Shown here: positions 31,580 through 42,325 of the stretch, piece after piece
How positions within the stretch are numbered: position 1 is the stretch's first letter
How the letters are laid out: every line of letters begins with the position of its first letter
Source: Thermoplasmatales archaeon
GTDB lineage: Archaea; Thermoplasmatota; E2; DHVEG-1
Length of the DNA stretch: 64,000 bases
Assembly: GCA_030672305.1 (NCBI GenBank)
Contig: DAOVGR010000014.1
Location: 1-64,000, forward strand
Direction of reading: 5' to 3'
Program-made: the position numbers and the translations under genes
Notes under the pieces: generated by a model
The model's input: only the letters and a program-made list of their open reading frames with translations
Databases searched by the model: none
What the model was told of the DNA's origin: nothing

Positions 31580-32224
31580 CTAAATAATTCTCTCTGAAGG
31601 ACCCATAGTTGTTTTAATATATACTGAGCCAATATTCATTCGACCTTTCTCAAGAGCGGTCTCTACTCTTTTAATTATTGTATCAACATTATCAGCTATA
31701 TGCTCTTTAGACATATCCGCACAACCTGCAACTGTATGAAAGGTCTTACTGCTCTTTGATCTGACTTTGATGGATTTTCGTAAATTTTTTACAATACCTG
31801 TTAAATCCGCATTAGGCGGGACTGGTTTTGGCATCTTCCCTCTGGGTCCAAGAACAGTACCAAGAGTCTTACCAATAGTAGGCATGAGAGGAGCTTCAGC
31901 AATAAAAAATTCATAATCATCAGCAATTTTTTTAAATTTCTTTTTATCCTTTGAAAGATCTCCAATCTCTTCAGGTTTAATAAGAAGATCAACATGTTTT
32001 TTTGATTTTATAGCAAGTTCACTACTTGCAAAAAGAGCGATCTTTACTTCTTTACCTCTTCCATGAGGGAGATGGATTTCCTCATCAATACGGTTTTTTG
32101 GAATATTAAGATCGATGTTCTTCAAATTAATTACTAAATCGATATTTTGTTTGAATTTTCTATCAATCTTCTTAGATTCATCTAAGATTTTTACAACTGC
32201 TTCTGTAGTTTTTTTATCTGTCAT
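31580..32224 (-). CDS. rpl1: ribosomal protein L1
   Basis: NIDLNIPKNRIDEEIHLPHGRGKEVKIALFA, LGPRGKMPKPVPP; internal ATG chosen by typical L1 N-terminus. Confidence 0.95.
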   Translation of the reverse strand: MTDKKTTEAVVKILDESKKIDRKFKQNIDLVINLKNIDLNIPKNRIDEEIHLPHGRGKEVKIALFASSELAIKSKKHVDLLIKPEEIGDLSKDKKKFKKIADDYEFFIAEAPLMPTIGKTLGTVLGPRGKMPKPVPPNADLTGIVKNLRKSIKVRSKSSKTFHTVAGCADMSKEHIADNVDTIIKRVETALEKGRMNIGSVYIKTTMGPSERII

Positions 32225-32330
32225 AGATATCAATCGGAGTGTTTTGTATGCCATTTTCTTCATAAAAAGGAGAAAATGTAATCTCCGGGAATGACAACCC
32301 TATTTATAAAAGTTTGGTTAAAAAATAATA

Positions 32331-33290
32331 TCAATTCTTCCTATAAAGTCGTTCAAGTATCAAATCAAGTATTTCTTCAGGACCCCTTATTTTCTTTAAT
32401 TCTCTACGAACAATCAAAGGTGTACCTTCTAAACTTGTCTTATTAACATCTTTATCTGTGATAAGAACTGCATGTTTCTCTGTTACTCTTGAGATACTGC
32501 TAACAACTTGTGCTTTTTTAAGAAGCTTTTTATTATATTCATCTACACAAGTTAGAAGGACTTTCTTTTTATCTTGACTTACAGCTTCAAAAACACATCT
32601 TTCTAGAGGAGTAACCTTATAACCTACTTTCTCAAGGATTGAAAACACCTCTCTTTGAAATCTTCTAAAAACATCTGTTTCTGAAGATACAAATTGAACC
32701 TTCTTTTTTAATTTTTTATTTCTAAATAAATCAATTGGAAGTGAAATATTTGTTCCAAGAGTATCTTCAATTCTAATAGCAACTTCAATAGTAGCATTCA
32801 TCCCATCTTCATACATTTGAACTGTTCTTCTGGATACTTTTAATGAACGGGCAAAAGATCCAAGTGAAATATTCTGCTCTATTCTTGTGTTTTTTATTTT
32901 ATCTTTATCAAGATTTACATATAAACCACCAGGAGCAGCATAAACTTCAAGTGGTATTCCTTCGAGTAGATAGGTTTTAAGTGTTTCTGAGGTAATAGTT
33001 TGAATTCCAAATCTATCATATACTGCGTCATCTTGAATATCTCCTGTTCCACTTTTTTGACCTATAATCAATGGGCACCCTTTTAGCAGTATTGAAAGTT
33101 TTCTGAGTTCACTTGCAACATCTTCTGACATTGCATCAATATTAATCAAAACTTTAATTATCATTAATGAATTGTCTCTTCTTGCAACTAGATCAAAACC
33201 TATTGGTCGCATCAAATAGAGTTCAGAGACATAGAAACCTGCCTTTATCAAGGTGTCTCTGACTTCCCCTAAAAGCTCTAATCGCTTCAT
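32331..33290 (-). CDS. putative HTH transcriptional regulator (COG1395-like)
   Basis: SLGSFARSLKVSRRTVQMYEDGMNATIEVAIRIEDTLG HTH; N-terminal restriction-endonuclease-like fold region. Confidence 0.8.
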   Translation of the reverse strand: MKRLELLGEVRDTLIKAGFYVSELYLMRPIGFDLVARRDNSLMIIKVLINIDAMSEDVASELRKLSILLKGCPLIIGQKSGTGDIQDDAVYDRFGIQTITSETLKTYLLEGIPLEVYAAPGGLYVNLDKDKIKNTRIEQNISLGSFARSLKVSRRTVQMYEDGMNATIEVAIRIEDTLGTNISLPIDLFRNKKLKKKVQFVSSETDVFRRFQREVFSILEKVGYKVTPLERCVFEAVSQDKKKVLLTCVDEYNKKLLKKAQVVSSISRVTEKHAVLITDKDVNKTSLEGTPLIVRRELKKIRGPEEILDLILERLYRKN

Positions 33291-33343
33291 TTGGTAAAAA
33301 ACTAAAGAAGCACTTCATATATATAAGTATCGGGAGTGATATT

Positions 33344-34651
33344 ATTTGGATTGGGATAGATGACACTGATTCAATTTCAGGTGGATGTACAACCTATTTA
33401 GCCTGTGCACTTATTAAAAAATTAACCGATAATAATTATGACATCATTGGTTATCCAAGACTTGTTAGATTAAATCCAAATATCCCTTGGAAGACCAGAG
33501 GTAATGGTGCAATATCACTTCAAGTTGATAAAGGGAAAGGATTAAAAAAAAAAATTGGTGAAATAGATAGTAAAGAAATTTTCTGTTATCAAAATAATTT
33601 ATCAGGGAATTACAACGATATCAAAATTAAAGAAATTGTAGAGCAAATGGTAGATTACTATGCAAGAATAGATGATGAAGAGACAAATCCTGGTTTTGTA
33701 TTACTGACAAAAAAACCTTATTATAGTAGTTATGAAAAAGCTGTACGGGAAATTGTTACATTAGAAAACACAAAAAAGATACTAGGATCATATAACGCAT
33801 ATTATAGAGGATATAAAAATTGTAGAGGCCTTATTGGTGCTACTGCATCTATTGCATGGTCATCTGAAAATGATAATACCTACGAATTAATTGCTTATAG
33901 AAAAGAACAAAAATGGGGTAGTAAGAGATTTGTAGACAACGACTCAACAAAAAAAATGGATAAACAATGTCATTCAACCTTTGATAATTACGATTATAAA
34001 CATAAGCATAATAGGATAATTCCTAATTCGCCCTGTCCTGTTTTGTTTGGTATAAGAGGAACCGATGAAGAAGAATTGATAAATGCAAAATCCTTGATTA
34101 TATCTGAGGAAATTGATTGCTGGTTAATATTTGAAACCAATCAAGGAACTGATGAACATCTTCAAAAAACGACTATTAATAAAATTCAACCATATCAATC
34201 AGTTATTGTAGATGGTAGAGTTGTAAAAGTTCCCTTTACTGTTGAAGGAGGACATGTGTTTTTTACGATAAAGGATTCCAGTGGAGAAATTGATTGTGCA
34301 GCCTATGAACCTACAAAAAATTTTAGAAAAATCATAAGAGAATTAAATCTTGGTGATAAAGTTGAAGTTTATGGAGGTGTAAGAAAAGATCCTCTTACAA
34401 TAAATTTAGAGAAAATCAACATAAAGTATCTTGAAAAACAAGTGGAAAAGGTTGAAAATCCTATCTGTCCAAAATGTGATAAACATATGAAATCAAAAGG
34501 CATCAACCAGGGCTATAGATGTAATAAATGTGGTACAAAAAGTGATAAACCAATATTTAAGGAAATTAAAAGAAACATTAATACTGGTTTATATGAAGTA
34601 CCAGTTTGTGCTAGAAGACATCTAAGTAAACCAATAAAGAGAATAGGATAA
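33344..34651 (+). CDS. tiaS: tRNA(Ile2) 2-agmatinylcytidine synthetase TiaS
   Basis: Upstream extension of track ORF (33647): (I)WIGIDDTDSISGGCTTYLACALIKKL...RLVRLNPNIPWKTRGNGAI; OB-fold and zinc ribbon CPKCDKHMKSKGINQGYRCNKCG; ATT at start position. Confidence 0.93.
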   Translation: MWIGIDDTDSISGGCTTYLACALIKKLTDNNYDIIGYPRLVRLNPNIPWKTRGNGAISLQVDKGKGLKKKIGEIDSKEIFCYQNNLSGNYNDIKIKEIVEQMVDYYARIDDEETNPGFVLLTKKPYYSSYEKAVREIVTLENTKKILGSYNAYYRGYKNCRGLIGATASIAWSSENDNTYELIAYRKEQKWGSKRFVDNDSTKKMDKQCHSTFDNYDYKHKHNRIIPNSPCPVLFGIRGTDEEELINAKSLIISEEIDCWLIFETNQGTDEHLQKTTINKIQPYQSVIVDGRVVKVPFTVEGGHVFFTIKDSSGEIDCAAYEPTKNFRKIIRELNLGDKVEVYGGVRKDPLTINLEKINIKYLEKQVEKVENPICPKCDKHMKSKGINQGYRCNKCGTKSDKPIFKEIKRNINTGLYEVPVCARRHLSKPIKRIG

Positions 34652-34701
34652 CCATAAGACTTTTTAATGGCTTGTCTCTTCATGGTTTTCAAAATTTATT
34701 T

Positions 34702-34774
34702 GCGGGTGTGGTGTAGCCTGGTATCACTTAAGCTTGCCAAGCTTATTACCCGGGTTCAAATCCCGGCGCCCGCA
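34702..34774 (+). tRNA. tRNA-Gly(GCC)
   Basis: GCGGGTG/CGCCCGC acceptor, TAAGCTTGCCAAGCTTA anticodon arm, GGTTCAAATCC T-arm. Confidence 0.95.
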
Positions 34775-34846
34775 TTTTTTCTAAGTTTTTCTTAAATTTT
34801 TCTAAATAAATTTAAATACTCTAATCAAGTAGTCGAAATAGGAGAT

Positions 34847-36454
34847 ATGAATTATATTAATATATTAAATAAGAAGTTAGTTACGGTTTTAATTCTAATT
34901 TTTATTATTACATCGGTCATACCAAGTATAGATGCACGTATTAAAGAATCGGAAAATAATTGTAACTATTCAACAAGTCAAAAACTTAATTTGATATCTG
35001 ACGGAAACACATTAGATATTCAATTTATTTACAACATTACTGCAAACCTAAGTAATATCATATTTGATGTCTATGACGAAGAAAATGGTGAAATCGCGAA
35101 AGGACGTGCTTTTGGTACAAAAGGAGAGCATAGAGCAGCTGAGATACTATATGAAAATATGACAAAATTAGGATTATATACAGTAAAAGAACAAATAAAA
35201 AATACCGATAAATGTCCAGATCTTACTCATGAGCTAGAGATAAATGAATATTTTGTTAAAATAAACAATAAAAAAATAGATTCATATATTGCCCCAGTAT
35301 GGGTTGAAACCTCTGAGAATAATTTTAATCTAAACCATACCTATAGTTATTCCAATCTTAAAATAATAGAACCGCCGCTTCTCCCTAGACTTTTCATACA
35401 AGGGCAAAAAATTATAAATAAATTAGAACCTTTTGTTTTAATTGTTAAGGACAAAGCCTTTTATCCATTTAGTCCTCTAAAAAAATTGCCATTTACTGAT
35501 AACTTCATTTTTGATTACTATATAATTAGGCAGTTACAAGGTGGTATTCCAGTTTTATATTCGTGGTTATGGGATAAGTATTTAGATTATTGTAAAGGAT
35601 TAGTTCTTTATGATTTTAACAAAGATGTTCATGATATGAATCTCTTAAAAAAATTTAATCATATACCCTTTATATATATCAATGGTAGTGATGGAGCTAA
35701 AATCCTAAATAATATTGAAGATACTCGAATTGATTTTGAATTAAAACAACATATGAATACTTCAATAGTTAGCTATAATGTTATTGGACAGCTTAATGGT
35801 ACAAATCAAAATAAAATAGTTATTGTTGATTGTCTTTATGATTCATGGTGGTGTCAGGGGACAGCAGATTCAGCAATTGGTATGGCAATGGTTTTAGCCG
35901 TTGCAAAATATTTCAAAGAAAACAATATTACACCTAGATATACAATAAAATTTATTGGTTTTGGTGGTGAAGAGCATGGTTTTTGCGCTGGAGCAAAATA
36001 TTATGAATCATCACATATAGATGAAAACATATCATATGTACTTGATTTAAATCAGATCGGATTCAAACAAGATAACCCAAAATTGACCCTTAATGTTATT
36101 GGAAATAGACTTGATTTTCTATTTGACATTTATAAATCAATTAAAAAAGCGGATTATAACAATCGAGTAAATAGCTCAGATGGAATTCAGTTATTATGGT
36201 TGAAAAACGGTGGTCCTGGAAATGCTATGATATTTGCTAAAAGTAGAAGTGATTGTAAAACAGTTTGTTTTTTAAAGGATGGTGGATGGAAAATGCATCA
36301 TCGCGATGGATTGAATCATACTGAAGGTGATGTCCTAAAATATTTTGATTGGACGGATGTAAATGTAACTGGGGAGATTGTGCTTAGTATTGCTAAATAT
36401 TTAACCTTGGATACGTCCCTAAATACGCAAAAAAGGGAGATAAAAACAATATGA
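34847..36454 (+). CDS. secreted M28-family metallopeptidase
   Basis: Signal peptide; Zn-ligand region DSWWCQGTADSAIGMAMVLAVAKY...FIGFGGEEHGFCAGAKYY. Confidence 0.85.
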   Translation: MNYINILNKKLVTVLILIFIITSVIPSIDARIKESENNCNYSTSQKLNLISDGNTLDIQFIYNITANLSNIIFDVYDEENGEIAKGRAFGTKGEHRAAEILYENMTKLGLYTVKEQIKNTDKCPDLTHELEINEYFVKINNKKIDSYIAPVWVETSENNFNLNHTYSYSNLKIIEPPLLPRLFIQGQKIINKLEPFVLIVKDKAFYPFSPLKKLPFTDNFIFDYYIIRQLQGGIPVLYSWLWDKYLDYCKGLVLYDFNKDVHDMNLLKKFNHIPFIYINGSDGAKILNNIEDTRIDFELKQHMNTSIVSYNVIGQLNGTNQNKIVIVDCLYDSWWCQGTADSAIGMAMVLAVAKYFKENNITPRYTIKFIGFGGEEHGFCAGAKYYESSHIDENISYVLDLNQIGFKQDNPKLTLNVIGNRLDFLFDIYKSIKKADYNNRVNSSDGIQLLWLKNGGPGNAMIFAKSRSDCKTVCFLKDGGWKMHHRDGLNHTEGDVLKYFDWTDVNVTGEIVLSIAKYLTLDTSLNTQKREIKTI

Positions 36455-37791
36455 TATTTAAAAAAATCTTGATTATTTGTATGGTTTTTTTACTATTGGG
36501 GGTAAATCTATTACCATTAATTGATAGTAGATTTATAGAACCAAACATGAAAACATTTTTCGAAAATAAATTGGATACATCGGTGATCTATATCAATGCT
36601 TCTTCGCCATATGATTATGGATGGAAGGCAGGAATTCAATATAGGTTACAATATAAACTACTTGATTTTTTTATAGAACTTATAAAAAAGGGTGAGATTA
36701 ATCCTACTAATATTGAAAATCAGATAAATACTATGAAAGAATATTATCCTATATTTTTAAAGGAATTGGAGGGTTTATCTGCAAGTACTGGAATAAAACT
36801 TGAAAGATTAATTGCTGCACAAATTATATTCCATCCATTGTTAGGGAGAGCTTGTACTGTTACTGCTTCAACAGGATTTGCTACAAAAAATAATGAGACG
36901 TACCTCACAGAAAATTATGATACAAACTTTGGAAATAGAAAAATTTTTAGATTTAATTTATTAAAAATTTTTATGATACCAATAATTCGATCATATACCT
37001 GGCGATGGAATCAATTTGTTAATATAGCACGACCAGGACCAGATCAATATAAGTATGCATTTATTGGGATACCAGTTATTAGTGAGATTGCACTATTAAA
37101 CGAAAAAGGATTAGGTTATGGAGGAACTGGTACTCATCTTACAAATAACGAGAGTAGATACATTGATGAAGGTCCCGGCATCCTTCCATACTTTTTGAAC
37201 AGAAATGCAATGAGGTATTGTAAGAATGTTTCTGAAGTGGCATCTCTTTTTAAAAATTCAGAGAGGGCCGCTAATAAAAATAAGGTCTGGCCTCATGATT
37301 ATGACTACGATTCTTCCATATGGTGTGATAGTGAAGGCAATATACTACTTATTGAGCAGACTCATTCCTTTATTAATATAGTGTTTGGAAACTCAACAGG
37401 TATCACTGGTGCCCCTGAAGGTATATTATGGCATACCAATCATCACATATGGTTAGATGCAAATCAAACTGGATCAATATATCTGGGAGAAGAGGGTGTT
37501 AAAAAAAGTAGCTTTATACGAGCGGCTAGAGCTCGTGAATTACTTGAGATAAACTATGGAAATATTACATTGGATATATGTAAAAATATAACTAGAGATC
37601 ATGAGAAAGGTAGTAAAGAAAATGGAAAAGATTCCTGGGATCTTTGTCGTCATCCAGATAAAAATGATTTTGCAATAACGCTTTTTTCGTGGATTATAGT
37701 TCCAAAAAAAATGACTGTTTACTGGACTTATGGATCTCCATGTAACCATAAATTTGTAGAAAAGGATTTTTCTAAGATATTTGAAGAATAA
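36451..37791 (+). CDS. secreted C45-like autoproteolytic acyltransferase/hydrolase
   Basis: Signal peptide; SPYDYGWKAGIQYR, GRACTVTASTGFATKNNETYLTENYDTNFG (candidate Cys nucleophile); ATGA overlap with M28 gene. Confidence 0.75.
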   Translation: MIFKKILIICMVFLLLGVNLLPLIDSRFIEPNMKTFFENKLDTSVIYINASSPYDYGWKAGIQYRLQYKLLDFFIELIKKGEINPTNIENQINTMKEYYPIFLKELEGLSASTGIKLERLIAAQIIFHPLLGRACTVTASTGFATKNNETYLTENYDTNFGNRKIFRFNLLKIFMIPIIRSYTWRWNQFVNIARPGPDQYKYAFIGIPVISEIALLNEKGLGYGGTGTHLTNNESRYIDEGPGILPYFLNRNAMRYCKNVSEVASLFKNSERAANKNKVWPHDYDYDSSIWCDSEGNILLIEQTHSFINIVFGNSTGITGAPEGILWHTNHHIWLDANQTGSIYLGEEGVKKSSFIRAARARELLEINYGNITLDICKNITRDHEKGSKENGKDSWDLCRHPDKNDFAITLFSWIIVPKKMTVYWTYGSPCNHKFVEKDFSKIFEE

Positions 37792-37873
37792 AAAATACTA
37801 TTTATAATTAATATTGGAGTTGATTAATTAAACCATAAATTTCTAATACCGATGGAAATTAACTTTTGCAAAA

Positions 37874-38560
37874 TTGGATGACTATAATATGCTAAAAATA
37901 GATCTACATATACATTCACAATATTCAGGTGATGGATTAGGTTCACCAAAGGAGATAATAAAGATATTGCAACAGAGAGGATTACAAGGTATGGCCATTA
38001 CAGACCATAATTCTGTTGCAGGAAGTCTAAAAGCATTAGAAATTGCTCCAAAAGATTTTATTGTGATACCTGGTCAGGAAATATCAACCCTTGAAGGTCA
38101 TATAGTTGCTTTAGGTGTCAAAAAAAATATTGAAAGAGAGTTATCAGTAGAAGAAACCGTTGAAAGAATTATTGATCTCGGTGGAATACCTCTAGTCGTC
38201 CATCTTTTTAGAAATATGTCAGGTATCAAAAAGAATAATCTTAAAAAAATTCATAAAAAACTTAATACAATTGAAGTTTTCAATTCATGCAGTGTTCCAA
38301 AATCAAATTTAAAATCAGCAAAAGTTGCAAAGGAATTTAATCTGGGTGGTACAGGCGGGTCTGATTCACATAAACCTGAATTTGTTGGTTATGGATACAC
38401 ATTAGTTGATACAACTGATTATAGCTTAGATACAGTTTTATCACAAATAAATAAGAAAAAAACATGGGGGAAAGGAGAGACCCTGCCATTATCTTATAGA
38501 CGAGACAGAATGGCGAAATCAGTTAAACAATTCTTTCAGAGAGGATTTAAACGTATTTAA
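37874..38560 (+). CDS. PHP-domain metal-dependent phosphoesterase
   Basis: KIDLHIHSQYSGDGLGSP, MAITDHNSVAGS, GGSDSHKPEFVG. Confidence 0.92.
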   Translation: MDDYNMLKIDLHIHSQYSGDGLGSPKEIIKILQQRGLQGMAITDHNSVAGSLKALEIAPKDFIVIPGQEISTLEGHIVALGVKKNIERELSVEETVERIIDLGGIPLVVHLFRNMSGIKKNNLKKIHKKLNTIEVFNSCSVPKSNLKSAKVAKEFNLGGTGGSDSHKPEFVGYGYTLVDTTDYSLDTVLSQINKKKTWGKGETLPLSYRRDRMAKSVKQFFQRGFKRI

Positions 38561-38611
38561 ATTAAGGACTGATAAGAAACCTTTTAATCTAAATAAATTA
38601 TACGATTGCTT

Positions 38612-38827
38612 ATGGATGATGCACAAATTATCAATTCATTAGAAAATAAAATTAGGAACTTAGAAGAAAGGCTTAGAGCAATAGAAAAGGAACAAAGAAA
38701 TATTCGTGAAGACATTTTATCAGGAACACCAGAGGGACGTATGCAAAGAAGAATACTTGAAAAACCACCAAAAAAGATAAAAGATTTTAAAGAAAAATTA
38801 GATAAAGAAATTAAGATTGAAATTTAG
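38612..38827 (+). CDS. small coiled-coil hypothetical protein
   Basis: 71-aa charged ORF; heptad-like N-terminus. Confidence 0.55.
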   Translation: MDDAQIINSLENKIRNLEERLRAIEKEQRNIREDILSGTPEGRMQRRILEKPPKKIKDFKEKLDKEIKIEI

Positions 38828-39290
38828 AATCGTAAATTCCCTCGGCTATTGCTTTTTGAATTTCTTGCGGCTTTTTTCCTTCGACTGTTACACCAATCGA
38901 CACACAGGTACCAATTACCTCTTTTGTTTTGTGTTTGAGTTCTTTACCTAAAAGAGTCTCATATTTCATTTTGGCAATCTTAATTGCTTGATCAACTGTG
39001 AGATTTCCAATTTTATGAGTTCCAGCTGATCCTGATCCTTTCTCTAAGCCAAGCTCTTTAAAAATAAGAGATGATGTAGGTGGGGTACCGACTTCAACCT
39101 CAAAATTCTTAGTCTTTGGGTCGACAATTACCATTACAGGAACCTTCATTCCGTTAAATTGTTTAGTTTTATCATTAATTGTATTGATTATCTGCATTAT
39201 ATTTACTCCTAATGGACCAAGAGCTGGACCAAGAGGAGGTCCTGCAGATGCTTTTCCTCCTTCCACAAGTGCTTTAATTTTCTCTGTCAT
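38811..39290 (-). CDS. rpl11: ribosomal protein L11
   Basis: VEGGKASAGPPLGPALGPLGVNIMQIINTINDKT. Confidence 0.98.
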   Translation of the reverse strand: MTEKIKALVEGGKASAGPPLGPALGPLGVNIMQIINTINDKTKQFNGMKVPVMVIVDPKTKNFEVEVGTPPTSSLIFKELGLEKGSGSAGTHKIGNLTVDQAIKIAKMKYETLLGKELKHKTKEVIGTCVSIGVTVEGKKPQEIQKAIAEGIYDSKFQS

Positions 39291-39294
39291 ATAT

Positions 39295-39813
39295 CTAATC
39301 CCTCTTTTCCTCTTCTGATTTGTTCTTTTCTTCGTCTTTTCTTTTTATAACTCTTACTTGTTCTCCTCGAACAGTAATTGGTATAGGAACCACGGATTCA
39401 AAAAGTTCCACAGTAATTTCTTCTTTTGTATCGTCTATATGAGTTACTTTAGCGGTCTCACCTCTAAAAGGGCCTGCTATCATTTCAACAACATCACCCT
39501 CAGTAATCTTTGCCACAGCAGATGCTGGAATGAGGAAGTGCTGTATCTGATCGATAGGAATATCACCCTCAAGCATGTTTCGTGCATATGAAACAGTCTT
39601 TATCATATCTCTAATACGTTCTTTATCATAACTTTCAAGAAAAATATATCCCCTAAGTTCAGGTGTTACCAAAATTGATGGGATTTTAATTTTTGATTTG
39701 CCTGCTCTGCTATTTATGAGATCAGCTGTGTTTTGCTCTTTACCAACTTGAGTTTTTATAGTAAATATTTTTGTATTCTCCTGAACAATTTCTTCAGAAT
39801 TTGAACCTTCCAT
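39295..39813 (-). CDS. spt5: transcription elongation factor Spt5
   Basis: NGN domain (TIKTQVGKEQNTADLI) and KOW (EGDVVEMIAGPFRGETAKVTHID); between secE and rpl11. Confidence 0.95.
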   Translation of the reverse strand: MEGSNSEEIVQENTKIFTIKTQVGKEQNTADLINSRAGKSKIKIPSILVTPELRGYIFLESYDKERIRDMIKTVSYARNMLEGDIPIDQIQHFLIPASAVAKITEGDVVEMIAGPFRGETAKVTHIDDTKEEITVELFESVVPIPITVRGEQVRVIKRKDEEKNKSEEEKRD

Positions 39814-39827
39814 AATAATACACCTTT

Positions 39828-40106
39828 CTATAGTCCAAGTATCTCTGCTATCCAAGGAGCAACTAGTTCAGCTACTAAAAAGATAAGAAATCCAAGGCCT
39901 CCTATCAATATAATACCTAACCCTGTTATTTTTGAGGTTTTTGCATACTCTTCGTTTGTTGGTTTTCTAGCCATTTTAAGGACTCTTCCATATTTTCCTT
40001 TACCAATTCTATTCTGTCTTGATTCTATATTATGTTGTAAATCCCAAGCCTTTTCCACAAATGATCGGTCATCAGGAACTTTGTCTTTTCGATTGAAGAA
40101 TTTCAC
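39828..40106 (-). CDS. secE: preprotein translocase SecE/Sec61-gamma
   Basis: KMARKPTNEEYAKTSKITGLGIILIGGLGFLIFLVAELV; single TM; gene order. Confidence 0.9.
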   Translation of the reverse strand: MKFFNRKDKVPDDRSFVEKAWDLQHNIESRQNRIGKGKYGRVLKMARKPTNEEYAKTSKITGLGIILIGGLGFLIFLVAELVAPWIAEILGL

Positions 40107-40219
40107 TTATTTACACCCCTTTTAGGCAAGTTGGTCAAATAAATGGATATATATAAAGAATTTGGCTGTTTTTAATTAATAAATAAGAAAAAATTATGGA
40201 AGTTTGATTATTGGATGGA

Positions 40220-41353
40220 TTATGCTACGAAATCAATGCCAAATTCTTCTTTTTCAAATGATTTCTGAGTTGGACCAAGGATCTGCTTTGATTTAACGCC
40301 TGTTATTACAAGCATTGCTCGAATGTTACTCTTAAGATTTGGATCAACTGTTGTACCCCATATTATTCGTGCGTTCGGATCGACTCTTGAATATATCTCC
40401 TCAACTACTCGCTCTGCTTCACTAATAGTCATATCTTCACCACCTGTGACATTGACCAGTGCACCTGTTGCCTCAGATATATCAACCTCCAAGAGAGGAG
40501 AATTAAGAGCTTCTACAACAGCATTAACTGCTTTATTTTCACCTTCTGCTTCTCCAAGTCCTATCATAGCTACTCCACCACGTTTCATAACAGTTTTTAA
40601 ATCAGCAAAATCTAGGTTTACAAGACCAGGCATTGTTATCATCTCAGTTATGCCCTTAATAGACCTCATTAAAACCTCATCTGCAACCTTGAAAGCAGCA
40701 TTAAGTGAAAGATTTGGAACAATATCAAGTAGTTTATCATTTGGAATTACAATAACAGTATCACAAATATCCCTCAACCGTTTTAGACCTGTTTCAGCGT
40801 TTTCCATTCGAATTACTCCTTCTACACTAAATGGAAGGGTAACAACACCTATAGTTAATGCACCTGTTTCTTTGGCAATTTGTGCAACTATTGGAGATGC
40901 CCCAGTACCAGTTCCGCCTCCAAGTCCGCATGTTACAAATACCATATCAGCATGACCAATAGCACCTCTTATATCTGGTTCACTTTCTTTTGCCGCCTCT
41001 TCACCAATCTGAGGTAAAGAGCCTGCACCAAGACCTCTGGTTAGGTGTCTACCAATCAAGACTTTATGAGGTGATTGAGTTAATAATAGATGCTGAGCAT
41101 CAGTATTAATAGCAACTAACTCTGCTCCACTTATCAGGCTTGCTACACAACGAGCGATAGTATTTGTTCCAGCACCTCCACAACCAATTACTTTAATAGT
41201 AGTGGTGAGGCCAGATAATACTTCTTCAAGTTCTCTATCAACAGTATTACGTGTTAACGATTTGTTTAAAGGATCATTCTTTTTATTTGTTTTTTTAGCT
41301 GGTTTTTTAGCATTTTTCTCATTTGCAACTACTTCTTCAATAATCTTCTTCAT
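40220..41353 (-). CDS. ftsZ: cell division protein FtsZ
   Basis: [30 protein letters not shown] tubulin signature. Confidence 0.98.
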   Translation of the reverse strand: MKKIIEEVVANEKNAKKPAKKTNKKNDPLNKSLTRNTVDRELEEVLSGLTTTIKVIGCGGAGTNTIARCVASLISGAELVAINTDAQHLLLTQSPHKVLIGRHLTRGLGAGSLPQIGEEAAKESEPDIRGAIGHADMVFVTCGLGGGTGTGASPIVAQIAKETGALTIGVVTLPFSVEGVIRMENAETGLKRLRDICDTVIVIPNDKLLDIVPNLSLNAAFKVADEVLMRSIKGITEMITMPGLVNLDFADLKTVMKRGGVAMIGLGEAEGENKAVNAVVEALNSPLLEVDISEATGALVNVTGGEDMTISEAERVVEEIYSRVDPNARIIWGTTVDPNLKSNIRAMLVITGVKSKQILGPTQKSFEKEEFGIDFVA

Positions 41354-41460
41354 AAACTCACCATACCCTCACACCAATAATCCCCTCATAACTGAGATTA
41401 ATATATTTTTTTCAATATTGTAAACAAAAATCTAATAATTAAAGATTTCCTAAAAATTGT

Positions 41461-42276
41461 TTAAATAATTTCCAAAGAAAAGTCAATACTTTTTATTGAG
41501 TGAGTGATATATCCAAGAGAGATTCTATCTGCAAATGAGGCATATTTGCTAATATTACTTAACGTAATTCCACCTGATATTTCAATAAGGATATTTTGAT
41601 TTATCTCTCTGATTTTTTTTGCAATTTCTCTTCCAGTTTCCGGATCAAAATTATCAAGCATAATAACATCAACATTGAGTGCTGCAGCAGTTATTGCATC
41701 CTTTTCATTTTCAACTTCAACTTCTATAATTTTATTTTTAACTTTTTCTTTAATTATGATAATTGTTTTTTTGACAGAACCAATAAGTTTAATGTGATTA
41801 TCCTTAATCATAATTGCATCATAAAGTCCAAATCTATGAGATTCTCCACCACCAATTACAACAGCTTTTTTTTCATATTTACGAAATCCCGGAGTTGTCT
41901 TTCTTGTTGCAGCCACTGTAACTTTAGGGTTTATTGATTTACAAATTTCTACTAGTTTCTTTGTCTCTGTGGAAATACCACTCATTCTTCCAATTATGTT
42001 TATTGCCAATCTTTCTCCTTTAAGAATTGATCTTGCTGTACCATCGACAATGGCGACAATAGTCCCTTTTTTGACAAAATCACCATTATTTACCTTAAAC
42101 TCTGTATTTGCACCAGTCTTATCATATACATCTTTAATTTCATCTAAGCCTGCAATAATACAGTTTTCTTTTGTAATAATATGAGCTTTAGCATATTCAT
42201 TAAAAAATAATGAATCAGATGTGATATCTCCTTCAGTTCCAAGATCCTCATCAAGAAATCTATCAATATCGTTCAT
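41461..42276 (-). CDS. nadC: nicotinate-nucleotide pyrophosphorylase
   Basis: DEDLGTEGDITSD, AATRKTTPGFRKYEKKAVVIGGGESHRFGLYDAIMIKDNH. Confidence 0.95.
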   Translation of the reverse strand: MNDIDRFLDEDLGTEGDITSDSLFFNEYAKAHIITKENCIIAGLDEIKDVYDKTGANTEFKVNNGDFVKKGTIVAIVDGTARSILKGERLAINIIGRMSGISTETKKLVEICKSINPKVTVAATRKTTPGFRKYEKKAVVIGGGESHRFGLYDAIMIKDNHIKLIGSVKKTIIIIKEKVKNKIIEVEVENEKDAITAAALNVDVIMLDNFDPETGREIAKKIREINQNILIEISGGITLSNISKYASFADRISLGYITHSIKSIDFSLEII

Positions 42277-42325
42277 AACAATATTTTTTATATTGATTTG
42301 GTGTTTTAAGGTTTTGGTAGATTGC

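Noticed and set aside
33344-34651. Truncated TiaS
   Set aside because: The N-terminal domain is present in the same frame upstream of the called ORF
40323-40955. 210-aa plus-strand ORF
   Set aside because: Antisense to ftsZ with no independent SD or family motif
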